A DNA stretch of 30,940 bases from Pseudomonadota bacterium (GTDB taxonomy: Bacteria; Pseudomonadota; Gammaproteobacteria; Xanthomonadales; Xanthomonadaceae), in the NCBI GenBank assembly GCA_023395465.1, contig JAEWZE010000050.1, positions 1 through 30,940 on the forward strand. Direction: 5' to 3'. The notes under the pieces were generated by a model that was not told the origin of the DNA, ran no database searches, and was given only the letters and a program-made list of their open reading frames with translations. The position numbers and the translations under genes are program-made. Positions 1 through 8,646 of this stretch are shown piece by piece. Within the stretch, counting starts at the first letter, position 1. Each line of letters opens with the position of its first letter.

Positions 1-1932
1 CCGCTGGTGGACGGCCAGGGCAACTTCGGCTCCTCCGACGATCCCAAGTCGTTCGCGGCGATGCGCTACACCGAATCGCGGCTCACCCCGATCGCGGAGA
101 TGCTGCTGGGCGAACTCGCCCACGGCACTGCCGACTGGGTGCCCAACTTCGACGGCACGCTCGAGGAGCCCAGCTGGCTGCCCGCGCGCCTGCCGCACCT
201 GCTGCTCAACGGCACCACCGGCATCGCGGTGGGCATGGCCACCGACGTCCCGCCGCACAACGTGGGCGAGATCGTCAGCGCCTGCGTGCGCCTGCTCGAC
301 GACCCCGATGCGAGCGTGGCCGACCTGTGCGAGCACGTGCGTGGTCCGGACTATCCGACCGCGGCCGAGATCATCACCCCCGCCGCCGACCTGCGCGCGA
401 TCTACGAGACCGGCACCGGCAGCGTGCGCGCCCGCGCCACGTTCGCGCGGGAAGGCGCCAACATCATCGTCACTGCCCTGCCCTACCAGGTCTCGCCGTC
501 GAAGGTGATCGAGCAGATCGCCGCGCAGATGCGGGCCAAGAAGCTGCCCTGGCTGGAGGACATCCGCGACGAGTCCGACCACGCCAATCCGGTGCGCATC
601 GCGCTGATCCCGCGTTCGAACCGGGTCGATGCCGAACAGCTGATGGGCCACCTGTTCGCCACCACCGACCTGGAGAAGAGCTACCGGGTCAACATCAACG
701 TGATCGGCCTGGACGGCCGGCCGCAGGTGAAGAACCTGCGCATGCTGCTGACCGAGTGGCTGGCGTTCCGCACCAGTACCGTCACCCGCCGCCTCCACCA
801 TCGGCTGGACAAGGTCGAGCGCCGCCTGCACCTGCTCGAGGGCCTGCTGGTCGCCTTCCTCAACCTCGACGAGGTGATCCGCATCATCCGCACCGAGGAC
901 GAACCGAAGCCGGCGCTGATCGCGCGCTTCGCGTTGTCCGAGGACCAGGCCGACTACATCCTCGAAACCCGGTTGCGGCAGCTCGCGCGCCTGGAGGAGA
1001 TGAAGATCCGCGGCGAGCAGGACGAACTGGCGAAGGAACGCGCCGGTATCCAGGCGACGCTCGACAGCAAGAGCAAGCTGAAGAAGCTGATCAAGGACGA
1101 ACTGCTGGCCGACGCGAAGAAGCACGGCGACGCGCGCCGCTCGCCGCTGGTCGCGCGCGGCGCCGCGCAGGCGCTGGACGAGACCGACCTGGTGCCCAGC
1201 GAGCCGGTGACCGTGGTGGTCAGCCAGAAAGGCTGGGTGCGCGCGGCCAAGGGCCACGACGTCGATGCCGCGGCGCTGTCCTACCGCGATGGCGATGCGC
1301 TGCTGGCGGCGGTGAAGAGCCGCACCAGCCAGCAGGTGGCCTTCCTCGACAGCAGCGGGCGCAGCTACTCGACCCTGGCGCACTCGCTGCCCTCGGCGCG
1401 CGGGAACGGCGAGCCGCTCACCGGACGCTTCTCGCCTGCCCCGGGCGCCTCGTTCGTGGCGCTGGCCAGCGCCGGCAACGACGAGCGCTTCGTGCTGGCG
1501 TCCTCGCACGGCTATGGCTTCGTCACCCGCTTCGAGAACCTGACCGGACGCAACAAGGCCGGCAAGGCCCTGCTGTCGCTGTCGGAGGGCGCGCTGGTGC
1601 TGCAGCCCGCGCCGGTCGGCAGCGTCGAGGCCGACCGCATCGTCGCGGCCACCAGCGCCGGCCATCTGCTGGCGTTCCCGGTGGCCGAGCTGCCCGAGCT
1701 GGACAAGGGCAAGGGCAACAAGCTGATCGAGATCCCGAAGGCCAAGCGCGGCACCGAGCGCGTGGTCGCGGTGGCCGTGGTGCCGCCGGGCGGCACCCTG
1801 TCGGTGAAATCCGGCGCGCGCTCGATGAGCCTGTCGTTCAAGGATCTCGGCGACTACCTGGGCGCGCGCGCCAGCCGCGGTGGACTGCTGCCGCGGGGCT
1901 GGCAGAAGGTCGACGGGCTGCTCGTGGAATGA
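1..1932 (+). CDS. parC: DNA topoisomerase IV subunit A (ParC), 5' end missing
   Basis: This is the breakage-reunion subunit of topoisomerase IV, which with ParE decatenates daughter chromosomes. The reading frame is open from base 1 to the TGA at 1930-1932, giving 643 residues that align collinearly with E. coli ParC. The motif RYTESRL at residues 22-28 holds the active-site tyrosine (E. coli Tyr120), so about 97 N-terminal residues, including the quinolone-resistance region, lie outside the window. The coiled-coil region (HLLEGLLVAFLNLDEVI, then EEMKIRGEQ) and a C-terminal beta-pinwheel with repeated GYGFVTRF- and KGHDVDA-like strands follow. The C-terminus is intact. Identification as ParC rather than GyrA rests on the close match to ParC blocks such as PNFDGTLEEP and SEPVTVVVSQKGWVRAAKGHD. 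No parE is visible. Confidence 0.97.
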   Translation, partial: PLVDGQGNFGSSDDPKSFAAMRYTESRLTPIAEMLLGELAHGTADWVPNFDGTLEEPSWLPARLPHLLLNGTTGIAVGMATDVPPHNVGEIVSACVRLLDDPDASVADLCEHVRGPDYPTAAEIITPAADLRAIYETGTGSVRARATFAREGANIIVTALPYQVSPSKVIEQIAAQMRAKKLPWLEDIRDESDHANPVRIALIPRSNRVDAEQLMGHLFATTDLEKSYRVNINVIGLDGRPQVKNLRMLLTEWLAFRTSTVTRRLHHRLDKVERRLHLLEGLLVAFLNLDEVIRIIRTEDEPKPALIARFALSEDQADYILETRLRQLARLEEMKIRGEQDELAKERAGIQATLDSKSKLKKLIKDELLADAKKHGDARRSPLVARGAAQALDETDLVPSEPVTVVVSQKGWVRAAKGHDVDAAALSYRDGDALLAAVKSRTSQQVAFLDSSGRSYSTLAHSLPSARGNGEPLTGRFSPAPGASFVALASAGNDERFVLASSHGYGFVTRFENLTGRNKAGKALLSLSEGALVLQPAPVGSVEADRIVAATSAGHLLAFPVAELPELDKGKGNKLIEIPKAKRGTERVVAVAVVPPGGTLSVKSGARSMSLSFKDLGDYLGARASRGGLLPRGWQKVDGLLVE

Positions 1933-2007
1933 TGGGCGTGCGCGGCAGGTGCGGCGCGACCGGTCGCGTCGCCACCCGTGTCGATGCGGCACACGACGGA
2001 GGCCACC

Positions 2008-2667
2008 ATGCAACCCGATTTCTGGCATGAGCGCTGGCGGAGCCGGCGCATCGGATTCCACCGCGACGAGCCCCTGCCGCTGCTGGTCCGACACTGGCCA
2101 TCGCTCGAACTCGCGCACGGCAGCCGGGTGTTCGTGCCGCTGTGCGGCAAGTCGCTGGACATGGTCTGGCTGGCCGAACAGGGCCACCGGGTGCTCGGCA
2201 TAGAACTGTCGGAACTGGCCATCGCGCAGTTCTTCGAGGAGCGCGGGCTCACGCCGGAAACCCGCAGCAGCCCGGCCGGCACCCACTACGTGGCCGGCCC
2301 CTGGGAACTGGTCGCCGGCGATGCCTTCGCCATTCCCGGCGAACTGCTGGCCGACTGCGCGGGCGTCTACGACCGCGCCGCGCTGATCGCGCTGCCGCCG
2401 GAGCTGCGCACGGTGTACGCCGCCACGACCTGGCGGCGCCTGCCCGGCGGCTGCCGCGGGCTGCTGGTCACGCTCGAGTATCCGCAGGCGGAGAAGGCCG
2501 GACCGCCGTTCCCGGTCGAGGAGGCCGAAGTGCACGCCCGCCTGGATCCGGACTGGACCGTGGCGCTGCTGGAACGCCGCGACATCCTGGCCGGCGAACC
2601 CTCGTTCCAGGCCGAGGGCGTGTCGGCGCTCTCCACCGCCGTGTACCGGGTCGCGCGCAGGCCCTAG
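2008..2667 (+). CDS. tpm: Thiopurine S-methyltransferase
   Basis: This is a class I SAM-dependent methyltransferase of the bacterial thiopurine methyltransferase family. Family members methylate thiopurines, and some bacterial ones also methylate selenium or tellurium compounds; the natural substrate here is unknown. The 219-residue protein opens with MQPDFWHERW, followed by the family blocks IGFHRDEPLPLL, VFVPLCGKSLDMVWLAEQGH (SAM-binding motif I) and GIELSELAIAQFF (motif II). YDRAALIALPPELR follows in the middle. The start at 2008 is chosen because GGAGG at 1998-2002 sits 5 bases upstream and the family begins here; an in-frame ATG at 1978 would add 10 residues unlike the family. It lies 75 bp after parC and is convergent with the bacterioferritin gene. 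Confidence 0.93.
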   Translation: MQPDFWHERWRSRRIGFHRDEPLPLLVRHWPSLELAHGSRVFVPLCGKSLDMVWLAEQGHRVLGIELSELAIAQFFEERGLTPETRSSPAGTHYVAGPWELVAGDAFAIPGELLADCAGVYDRAALIALPPELRTVYAATTWRRLPGGCRGLLVTLEYPQAEKAGPPFPVEEAEVHARLDPDWTVALLERRDILAGEPSFQAEGVSALSTAVYRVARRP

Positions 2668-2691
2668 CGGATCCGCCGGACCCTCGGTCGC

Positions 2692-3177
2692 TCACGCATG
2701 CGGCGCGTCGCCGCCCATGCGCGACTGCTGGTAGTTCTGCAGGCCCACCATCGCGATCAGGCGCAGCTGCTGCTCGAGCCAGCGCGTGTGGTCTTCCTCG
2801 GTGTCCTGCAGCTGCGCCACCAGCATCTGCCGGCTGACGTAGTCGCCATGCTGTTCGCACAGCGCGATGCCCTTGGCCAGGTGGTCGCGCACCTTGTATT
2901 CGAGTTCCAGATCCTTGCGCAGCATCTCCTCGACCGTGCGCCCGGGCTCGAACGCATCCGGGCGCATGTCCGGCTCGCCCTCCAGGAACAGGATCCTGCG
3001 CAGCAGCGCGTCGGCGTGCTGGGTTTCCTCTTCCATCTCGTGGTTGATCCGCGCGTGGAGCGCGTGCAGCCCCAGGTCCTCGTAGCGGCGCGAATGCAGG
3101 AAATACTGGTCGCGCGCGGCCAGTTCCCCGCGTAGCAGGAACTTCAGGTAATCGACGACTTCAGGCTGGCCTTTCAT
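2692..3177 (-). CDS. bfr: Bacterioferritin-like iron-storage protein lacking the haem-ligand Met
   Basis: The 161-residue protein matches bacterioferritin throughout (MKG, GELAARDQYFLHSRRY, HADALLRRILFLEGEP, EEMLRKDLELE, GLQNYQQ). These proteins form 24-subunit shells that oxidise and store iron. Ferroxidase-centre residues are present: Glu18, Glu51, His54, Glu93 (equivalent to E. coli Glu94), Glu127 and His130. The haem-bridging methionine (E. coli Met52) is Thr52 here, within EETQHAD, so haem binding between subunits is doubtful. The gene is convergent with tpm and lies 75 bp downstream of the codirectional Na/Pi transporter gene. A GGAG precedes the start codon. No bacterioferritin-associated ferredoxin gene is adjacent. 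Family assignment is firm; the absence of haem is inferred from the one residue. Confidence 0.93.
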   Translation of the reverse strand: MKGQPEVVDYLKFLLRGELAARDQYFLHSRRYEDLGLHALHARINHEMEEETQHADALLRRILFLEGEPDMRPDAFEPGRTVEEMLRKDLELEYKVRDHLAKGIALCEQHGDYVSRQMLVAQLQDTEEDHTRWLEQQLRLIAMVGLQNYQQSRMGGDAPHA

Positions 3178-3252
3178 GGCGCGGGGCTCCGGGGGAAAGG
3201 AATGCCGGCCAGTATGCCCAAGCGCTGCGCACGATGAGGGATGAGAGCAAGA

Positions 3253-5130
3253 TCAGTTCCCATTCTCGGCCACCTCCCCTGCGACATCGTGTCCTCCCTT
3301 CGCGGCCCCGGCCGCGCGCGCCAGCCGCCGCAGCGCGCGCAGCGAGCCGGGCTCTTCGGCGAGCACGAGCCCGCGCAGGTTGCGGTCGATGCGCTCGACG
3401 TAGCCCAGGTCGTTGAGCAGCGAGGCAGCCTGCAGTCCGTCCAGCTCGCCGTGCCCCACCATCGCCAGGATCCGGTGACGGAAGCCGGTTTCGAAGCGGA
3501 CGGCCTGCGCCTCCAGCGCATCGCGTCGCGCGGTCCGCGCCCGCCTCGTGGGGTCGTCGCCGGAGCCGTACAGGGCGCGCATCTGTCCGAACAGGTGGCG
3601 GCGCAGCGCCACGTAGGCCTGGCGCAGCGGCGCGTCCTCGCCGCGCAGGCGCGGCAGCAGGTTCTTCTGCAGGTGCTTGGCGTCCTTCACCGCCTCGACC
3701 ATCTGCGCCGCCGCCATCTGGCCCTGGGTCCAGAAGCGCTGGTGCTCCTCGTCCATCGGCACCTCGATGCGGCCCATGAAGGCGAGCAGGTCGGCGTACA
3801 CGCCCTTGACGCGCTGCCGGTACAGCGCCTCGGCATCGGGGCAGTCGTCCGGCGGTCGTTCCGAGAGCCGGGCGTCGTCCGGCACCGACGACGGGCCGGC
3901 GAGCGGCAGGCCGAGCGCGCGGCAGATCACCTCCAGGCTGAGCGCGCCGAGGTGGCGAAGTTCCAGCGCCACCGCCGCGGCCGCGGCGTCGGCCGAGTCC
4001 AGCGCCTGGCCGCTGAGGTGGCGGGCGCGGAGCGGGCCGTCGCTGGCGGGCCTGTTGGCGGCCACCGGCACCGGTTCGGCGCGCTCGGGCAGCCAACGCT
4101 GCAGCCAGTGCGCCAGCCGCCCCTGCCAGGGCCAGAACAGCGCCACGCCGATCGCGTTGAACAGGGTATGGAACAGCGCCAGCTGCAGCAGCGTATTGGC
4201 GCCGAAGCCGGCGAGGCCGGAGGCCGCGAGCACCAGCCAGGTCAGGGGCGACAGCAGCGCCAGCGCCAGCAGCGCGGTCGCCACATTGAACAGCACGTGC
4301 GCCAGCGCCAGGCGCTGGCCGCTGCGGTTGCCGCCGAGCGCGCCGACCACGCCGGTGCTCACGCTGCTGCCCACGTTTGAGCCGATGGCCAGCGCCAGCG
4401 CCGGCCCCAGCTCGAGCTGGCCGGCCGCCAGCGCAGCCAGGATCAGCATCAGGGTCGCGTGGCTGGACTGCAGCACCACCGTGGCGGCCAAGCCGGCCAG
4501 GGCGAACAGCAGTACCCCGCGGACGCCCTCGACCGGCATTGCGGCCAGGTTGAGGTGTCCGCCAAAGGCGGCGAAGCCGGACTTGACCTGGTCGATGCCC
4601 AGGAACACGAACGCGATGCCCAGCACCACGCGTCCGGCCGCGCGGCCGCGCGGGCCGGTGAATCCGGCCAGCACCCCGAACACCAGCAGCGGCAGCGCCA
4701 GGGGCGACAGGCTGAAGTCGTGCCCGGCCAGCGCCAGCAGCCAGATGCCACTGGTCGCGCCCAGGTTCGCGCCGAAGATGATCGCCAGCCCGCCGCCGAG
4801 TCCGATCAGCCCGGAGCTGATGAACGCGATGGTGAGCAGCGACACCAGCGTGCTCGACTGCAGCACCACCGTCCCGCCGATGCCGAACAGCAGGCCCCGC
4901 GCCGGGGTGCCGGTGCTGCGCGCGAGCAGCTGCTCGAGGCGGCCCCCGGCCAGCTGGCGCAAGCCTTCCTCCAGGCACTGCATGCCGAACAGGAAGATCG
5001 CCAGCCCGGCGCAGAGCTGCAGCCAGCCGGCGTCGCGCCAGAACGACCAGGCCAGCACCGCCACGACGATGGCCAGCAGCATCCCCCGCAGTTTCGAACC
5101 CACTCCACTCCTCCCGACGGCGCCCGCCAT
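3253..5130 (-). CDS. Na/Pi cotransporter family protein with PhoU-like C-terminal region
   Basis: This is an inner-membrane protein of the bacterial Na/phosphate cotransporter family (NptA/YjbB-like), 625 residues. The N-terminal half has many hydrophobic segments and the two family repeats, each with a QSS motif (residues 91-93 and 221-223, in TVVLQSST and TVVLQSSH), plus GANLGATSGIW and GSNVGSSVSTGVVGA. The C-terminal third (about 370-610) is hydrophilic and mostly helical, as in the PhoU-like region of family members. These proteins take up or export phosphate with sodium; direction cannot be read from sequence. Alternative start: Met17 (GMLLAIVV), nearer the first membrane helix. It is divergent from the penicillin acylase-family gene and may be cotranscribed with the downstream bacterioferritin gene. 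Confidence 0.9.
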   Translation of the reverse strand: MAGAVGRSGVGSKLRGMLLAIVVAVLAWSFWRDAGWLQLCAGLAIFLFGMQCLEEGLRQLAGGRLEQLLARSTGTPARGLLFGIGGTVVLQSSTLVSLLTIAFISSGLIGLGGGLAIIFGANLGATSGIWLLALAGHDFSLSPLALPLLVFGVLAGFTGPRGRAAGRVVLGIAFVFLGIDQVKSGFAAFGGHLNLAAMPVEGVRGVLLFALAGLAATVVLQSSHATLMLILAALAAGQLELGPALALAIGSNVGSSVSTGVVGALGGNRSGQRLALAHVLFNVATALLALALLSPLTWLVLAASGLAGFGANTLLQLALFHTLFNAIGVALFWPWQGRLAHWLQRWLPERAEPVPVAANRPASDGPLRARHLSGQALDSADAAAAAVALELRHLGALSLEVICRALGLPLAGPSSVPDDARLSERPPDDCPDAEALYRQRVKGVYADLLAFMGRIEVPMDEEHQRFWTQGQMAAAQMVEAVKDAKHLQKNLLPRLRGEDAPLRQAYVALRRHLFGQMRALYGSGDDPTRRARTARRDALEAQAVRFETGFRHRILAMVGHGELDGLQAASLLNDLGYVERIDRNLRGLVLAEEPGSLRALRRLARAAGAAKGGHDVAGEVAENGN

Positions 5131-5226
5131 TAGACCCCGCCCGCCGCCACGCGCCTACCCGGGTGCGCGGCGCGAGCGCGACCCGATCCGCTAGAGTCGC
5201 GGCTCATGCGCGGGGGACGGACGACG

Positions 5227-7704
5227 ATGGTGCGATGGCTGACGCGGATCGGGCTGCTGGCGCTTGCGCTGGCACTGCTGCTGGCCGGGCTGGCGTGGTG
5301 GCTGCTGCGCGGCAGCCTGCCGACGCTCGACGGCGAACTGGCGCTGGCGGGACTGTCGGCGCCGGTCAGCGTGCAGCGCGACGCACTGGGCGTGGTCACC
5401 ATCGACGCGCGCAGCGAAGCCGATGCCCTGCGCGCGCTCGGCTACGTGCACGCGCAGGAGCGCTATTTCGAGATGGACCTGTTGCGGCGCACCTCCGCGG
5501 GGGAACTGGCGGAGCTGTTCGGCGAGGTCGCCCTCGATCTCGACCGCCGCCATCGCGTGCACCGCATGCGTGCGCGCGTCGAGGCCGACCTGGACGCCAT
5601 CGCCGGCACCCGGATGCCGCAGCTCCAGGCCTATGCCGATGGCGTCAACGCCGGCGTGGCTGCGCTGCGTACGCGCCCCTGGCCGTACCTGTTGCTGCGC
5701 CAGCAGCCGCAGCCCTGGCGCCCCGCCGACACCGCCCTGGCGGGATACGCCATGTACTTCGACCTGCAGGACGCGTCGAACGCCGATGAGCTTGCGCTGT
5801 GGAAGCTCAGCCCGCACCTGCCGGCGCCGCTCCTGGCCCTGCTCACCCATCCGGGCAGCAGCTGGGATGCGCCGCTGGCCGGCGACGCCTTCGGCGACGC
5901 GGTGCTGCCCCCGGCCAGCGAGGTGGACCTGCGTGCTCTGGCGATGCCCGGCACCGCCGCGGCGGACGCGGTCGCCACAGTGGGTCCGCCCCGTCCGTAT
6001 GGCCCGGCACGCGCCGCGCACCACGCGACCGACCTGCGCCCGGGCAGCAACAATTTCGCCGTGTCCGGCGCGCTGACCGGCGACGGCCGCGCGATCGTGG
6101 CCGACGACATGCACCTGGGCCTGCGCGCGCCCAACCTGTGGTTCCGCGCGCGCCTGCGCTGGCCCGACGCGGATGCGCCCGGCGGCCGCGTCGACGTGCA
6201 GGGCGTCACCCTGCCCGGCCTGCCGGCGGTGATCGTCGGCAGCAACGGGCACGTGGCCTGGGGCTATACCAACAGCTATGGCGACTACCTGGACTGGGCG
6301 CTGGAAACGCCCTGTGTCGACGGCGGCACTGTGCTGCGCGAGGACGCCACCGCCTGCGCCGCGGTGCGGGTGCAGCGCGAGCGCATCGGAGTCGCCGGTG
6401 GTGCAGCGGTGACGCTCGAAGTACGGGAGACGCGCTGGGGACCGGTCCTGCACGACCTGCCCGACGGCCGGCTGCTGAGCCTGCGCTGGACCGCGCACCT
6501 GCCCGGCTCGGTGAACCTGGCGCTGGCCGACTTCGCGCGCGCGGCCGATCTGGACACGGCGCTCTCGCTGGCCGACCGCGCCGGCGTGCCGACCCAGAAC
6601 CTGGTGATCGGCGATCGCCGGGGGCGGATCGCCTGGCGCCTGCTGGGGCCGCTGCCGGCGCGCGCATCCGTCTGCGATCCCGCGGCGCCGGCGCCGGTGG
6701 CGATCACCGGCGAGGACAGCCAGCCGCTCGCACCCGCCGCCGGGTCCGGCGGCCCCACGGCCTGCCCGCCGTGGTCCCTGGCCACCGACGCCTCGCCACT
6801 CGCCGCCTCCCCCGCGTTCGACCGGCTGTGGACCGCCAATGCCCGCACCCTGGGCGGCGAGGACCTGGCCCGGGTCGGCAACGGCGGCTACGCGCTCGGC
6901 GCCCGCGCCGCGCAGATCCGCGATGCACTGCAGGCGCGCGACCGCTTCACCGAAGCCGACCTGCTGGCCATCCAGCTCGACGACCGCGCCGTGCTCATGG
7001 CCCGCTGGTGGCAACTGCTGCGCTCGCTGGACGACGACGCGCAGCCGGCGCTGCACGCGCTGGCCGGTGCGGCGGAACACTGGGAAGGCCGCGCCAGCGT
7101 CGAGTCGGCCAGCTACCGCATCGTCCGCGCCTGGCGCCTGGCGGTGCACGAGCGTCTGCTCGACGGCCTGCTGGCGCCCGCCGAGGCCGCCATGGGCGAG
7201 GAATTCGAGGCACCGGGCTTTCCCCAGTTCGAGGGCGTGGCCTGGCCACTGGTGCAGCAGCGGCCGCCGCACCTGCTGCCCAGGCGGTTCGAATCCTGGC
7301 AGGCGCTGTTCGAGGACGCCGCCCGGCAGGTCCGCGACGAACTCGCCCGCCAGGGTCCACTGCACGAACGCAGCTGGGGCGAACGCAATACCGCCGCGAT
7401 CTGCCATCCACTGGCCGGCGCCCTGCCGCTGGGGCGGCGGCTGCTGTGCATGCCCGCCGAGCCGCTGCCGGGCGACGCGATGATGCCGCGGGTGCAGGGG
7501 CCGGCCTTTGGCGCCTCGCAGCGCATGGTGGTCGCCCCCGGGCACGAGGAGGCCGGGCTGATGCACATGCCCGGCGGGCAGAGCGGCCATCCGCTCTCGC
7601 CGTTCTGGGGCGCGGGGCACGACGACTGGGTCCGCGGCCGGCCAACGCCGTTCCTGCCGGGGCCGGCCACCCACACGCTGCAGTTGCGGCCCGGCCAGGG
7701 TTGA
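5227..7704 (+). CDS. Penicillin acylase family protein (Ntn hydrolase), membrane-anchored or exported
   Basis: This enzyme belongs to the penicillin acylase/acyl-homoserine lactone acylase family (N-terminal nucleophile hydrolases). The precursor normally cleaves itself to expose a catalytic serine. Here the nucleophile is predicted as Ser274 (codon 6046-6048) in GSNNFAVSG, the junction between the alpha chain and the beta chain. An N-terminal hydrophobic stretch (LLALALALLLAGLAWWLL) gives a signal peptide or anchor, so the enzyme acts in the periplasm. Other family blocks are YVHAQERYFEMDLLRR, GWGYTNSYGD-like VAWGYTNSYGDYLDW, and PGGQSGHPLSPFW near the end. The start at 5227 is preferred for the GGGGGA at 5212-5217; ATG at 5206 would add seven residues. 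The substrate (beta-lactam, acyl-homoserine lactone or other amide) cannot be decided. Confidence 0.92.
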   Translation: MVRWLTRIGLLALALALLLAGLAWWLLRGSLPTLDGELALAGLSAPVSVQRDALGVVTIDARSEADALRALGYVHAQERYFEMDLLRRTSAGELAELFGEVALDLDRRHRVHRMRARVEADLDAIAGTRMPQLQAYADGVNAGVAALRTRPWPYLLLRQQPQPWRPADTALAGYAMYFDLQDASNADELALWKLSPHLPAPLLALLTHPGSSWDAPLAGDAFGDAVLPPASEVDLRALAMPGTAAADAVATVGPPRPYGPARAAHHATDLRPGSNNFAVSGALTGDGRAIVADDMHLGLRAPNLWFRARLRWPDADAPGGRVDVQGVTLPGLPAVIVGSNGHVAWGYTNSYGDYLDWALETPCVDGGTVLREDATACAAVRVQRERIGVAGGAAVTLEVRETRWGPVLHDLPDGRLLSLRWTAHLPGSVNLALADFARAADLDTALSLADRAGVPTQNLVIGDRRGRIAWRLLGPLPARASVCDPAAPAPVAITGEDSQPLAPAAGSGGPTACPPWSLATDASPLAASPAFDRLWTANARTLGGEDLARVGNGGYALGARAAQIRDALQARDRFTEADLLAIQLDDRAVLMARWWQLLRSLDDDAQPALHALAGAAEHWEGRASVESASYRIVRAWRLAVHERLLDGLLAPAEAAMGEEFEAPGFPQFEGVAWPLVQQRPPHLLPRRFESWQALFEDAARQVRDELARQGPLHERSWGERNTAAICHPLAGALPLGRRLLCMPAEPLPGDAMMPRVQGPAFGASQRMVVAPGHEEAGLMHMPGGQSGHPLSPFWGAGHDDWVRGRPTPFLPGPATHTLQLRPGQG

Positions 7705-7854
7705 GCGCAGTCGCCATGGGACGTTCACCCGCGGCTTGCTAGCGTACCGGCCGCCAGTTCCCGCCAGCGATGTGAAGACGGCTGACCTGCCACTGCCGCT
7801 TTCGCCGTTCCCAAGCACAATCCCCCGCCAGTCCGCCCCGCCGACGCGCAACGC

Positions 7855-8559
7855 ATGATTGAATTCGGACACCTCACCCACGTCGGCCTGCGGCGGGAAC
7901 TGAACGAGGACACCTACTACGGCGACAGCGAGCTGGGGCTGTGGCTGGTGGCCGACGGCATGGGTGGCCACGAGTACGGCGAGGTCGCCAGCGCGCTGGC
8001 GCGCGAGACGATCGTCCGCGAAACCCGCCAGGGCACGCCGCTGCAGCAGGCGATCCGCATCGCCGACGAGGAGATCATCCGCGCCTCGCGCCAGCGCAGC
8101 GACGCCCTGCCGATGGGCACCACCGTGGTCGCCGCCCGCGTCACCGGGCGCCGCTTCGAAGTGGCCTGGGTAGGCGACAGCCGCGCCTACCTGTGGCGCG
8201 AGGGCAAGCTGGCCCAGCTCTCGCACGACCACAGCTACGTGCAGGAGCTCATCGCCCAGGGCGCGATCAGCATCGACCAGGCGCGCAGCCACCCGCATCG
8301 CAATGTGGTCACCCAGGCGCTGGGGGTCACCGATCCGCAGGCGCTCAACGTCGAAACCCTGTCCGGCGAACTCGCCCCCGGCTCGCAGCTGCTGCTGTGC
8401 AGCGACGGGCTGACCGAAGAGGTGGACGACCGCGCCATCTCGCGCGTGCTCGGCCACACCGAGTGCAGCGCGCAGGAATGCGTGGACGGCCTGGTCGCGG
8501 CCGCGCTCGACGGCGGCGGTTCGGACAACGTTACCGTGGTGCTGGTGCGCAGCCACTGA
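7855..8559 (+). CDS. PP2C-family serine/threonine protein phosphatase
   Basis: This is a compact stand-alone PP2C (PPM) phosphatase of 234 residues, without membrane segments, so cytosolic. Metal-binding and catalytic motifs are all present: ELNED (residues 15-19), VADGMGGH with Asp34, MGTT at 87-90, WVGDSRAYL around residue 118, LCSDGL with Asp184 and GGSDNVTVV with Asp224. The family uses two or more Mn/Mg ions to remove phosphate from Ser/Thr. Close relatives include Stp/PrpC, which often pair with a Hanks-type kinase, but no kinase gene is next to it here. It sits 150 bp after the acylase-family gene and is convergent with dnaQ. Its target is unknown. Confidence 0.95.
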   Translation: MIEFGHLTHVGLRRELNEDTYYGDSELGLWLVADGMGGHEYGEVASALARETIVRETRQGTPLQQAIRIADEEIIRASRQRSDALPMGTTVVAARVTGRRFEVAWVGDSRAYLWREGKLAQLSHDHSYVQELIAQGAISIDQARSHPHRNVVTQALGVTDPQALNVETLSGELAPGSQLLLCSDGLTEEVDDRAISRVLGHTECSAQECVDGLVAAALDGGGSDNVTVVLVRSH

Positions 8560-8596
8560 GCGGCGCGGGCGCCGAGTGCGTCCGCGGTCGACGTGC

Positions 8597-8615
8597 CGCG
8601 TCCGTGATGGACGCG
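8597..8615. terminator. Short hairpin between convergent genes, possible terminator
   Basis: A 7-bp perfect stem (CGCGTCC / GGACGCG) with a 5-base loop lies in the 87-bp gap between the convergent PP2C and dnaQ genes. There is no clear T run on either side, so a role as terminator is only a suggestion from position. Confidence 0.3.
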
Positions 8616-8646
8616 TTCCGCCCGGGGATGCGCCGGCCGACCGACG

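Noticed and set aside
5191..8556. A 1121-codon open frame on minus opposite the acylase-family and PP2C genes
   Set aside because: It mirrors two recognisable genes, has low-complexity Arg/Gly/Ala composition, no family resemblance, and is expected from GC-rich third positions.
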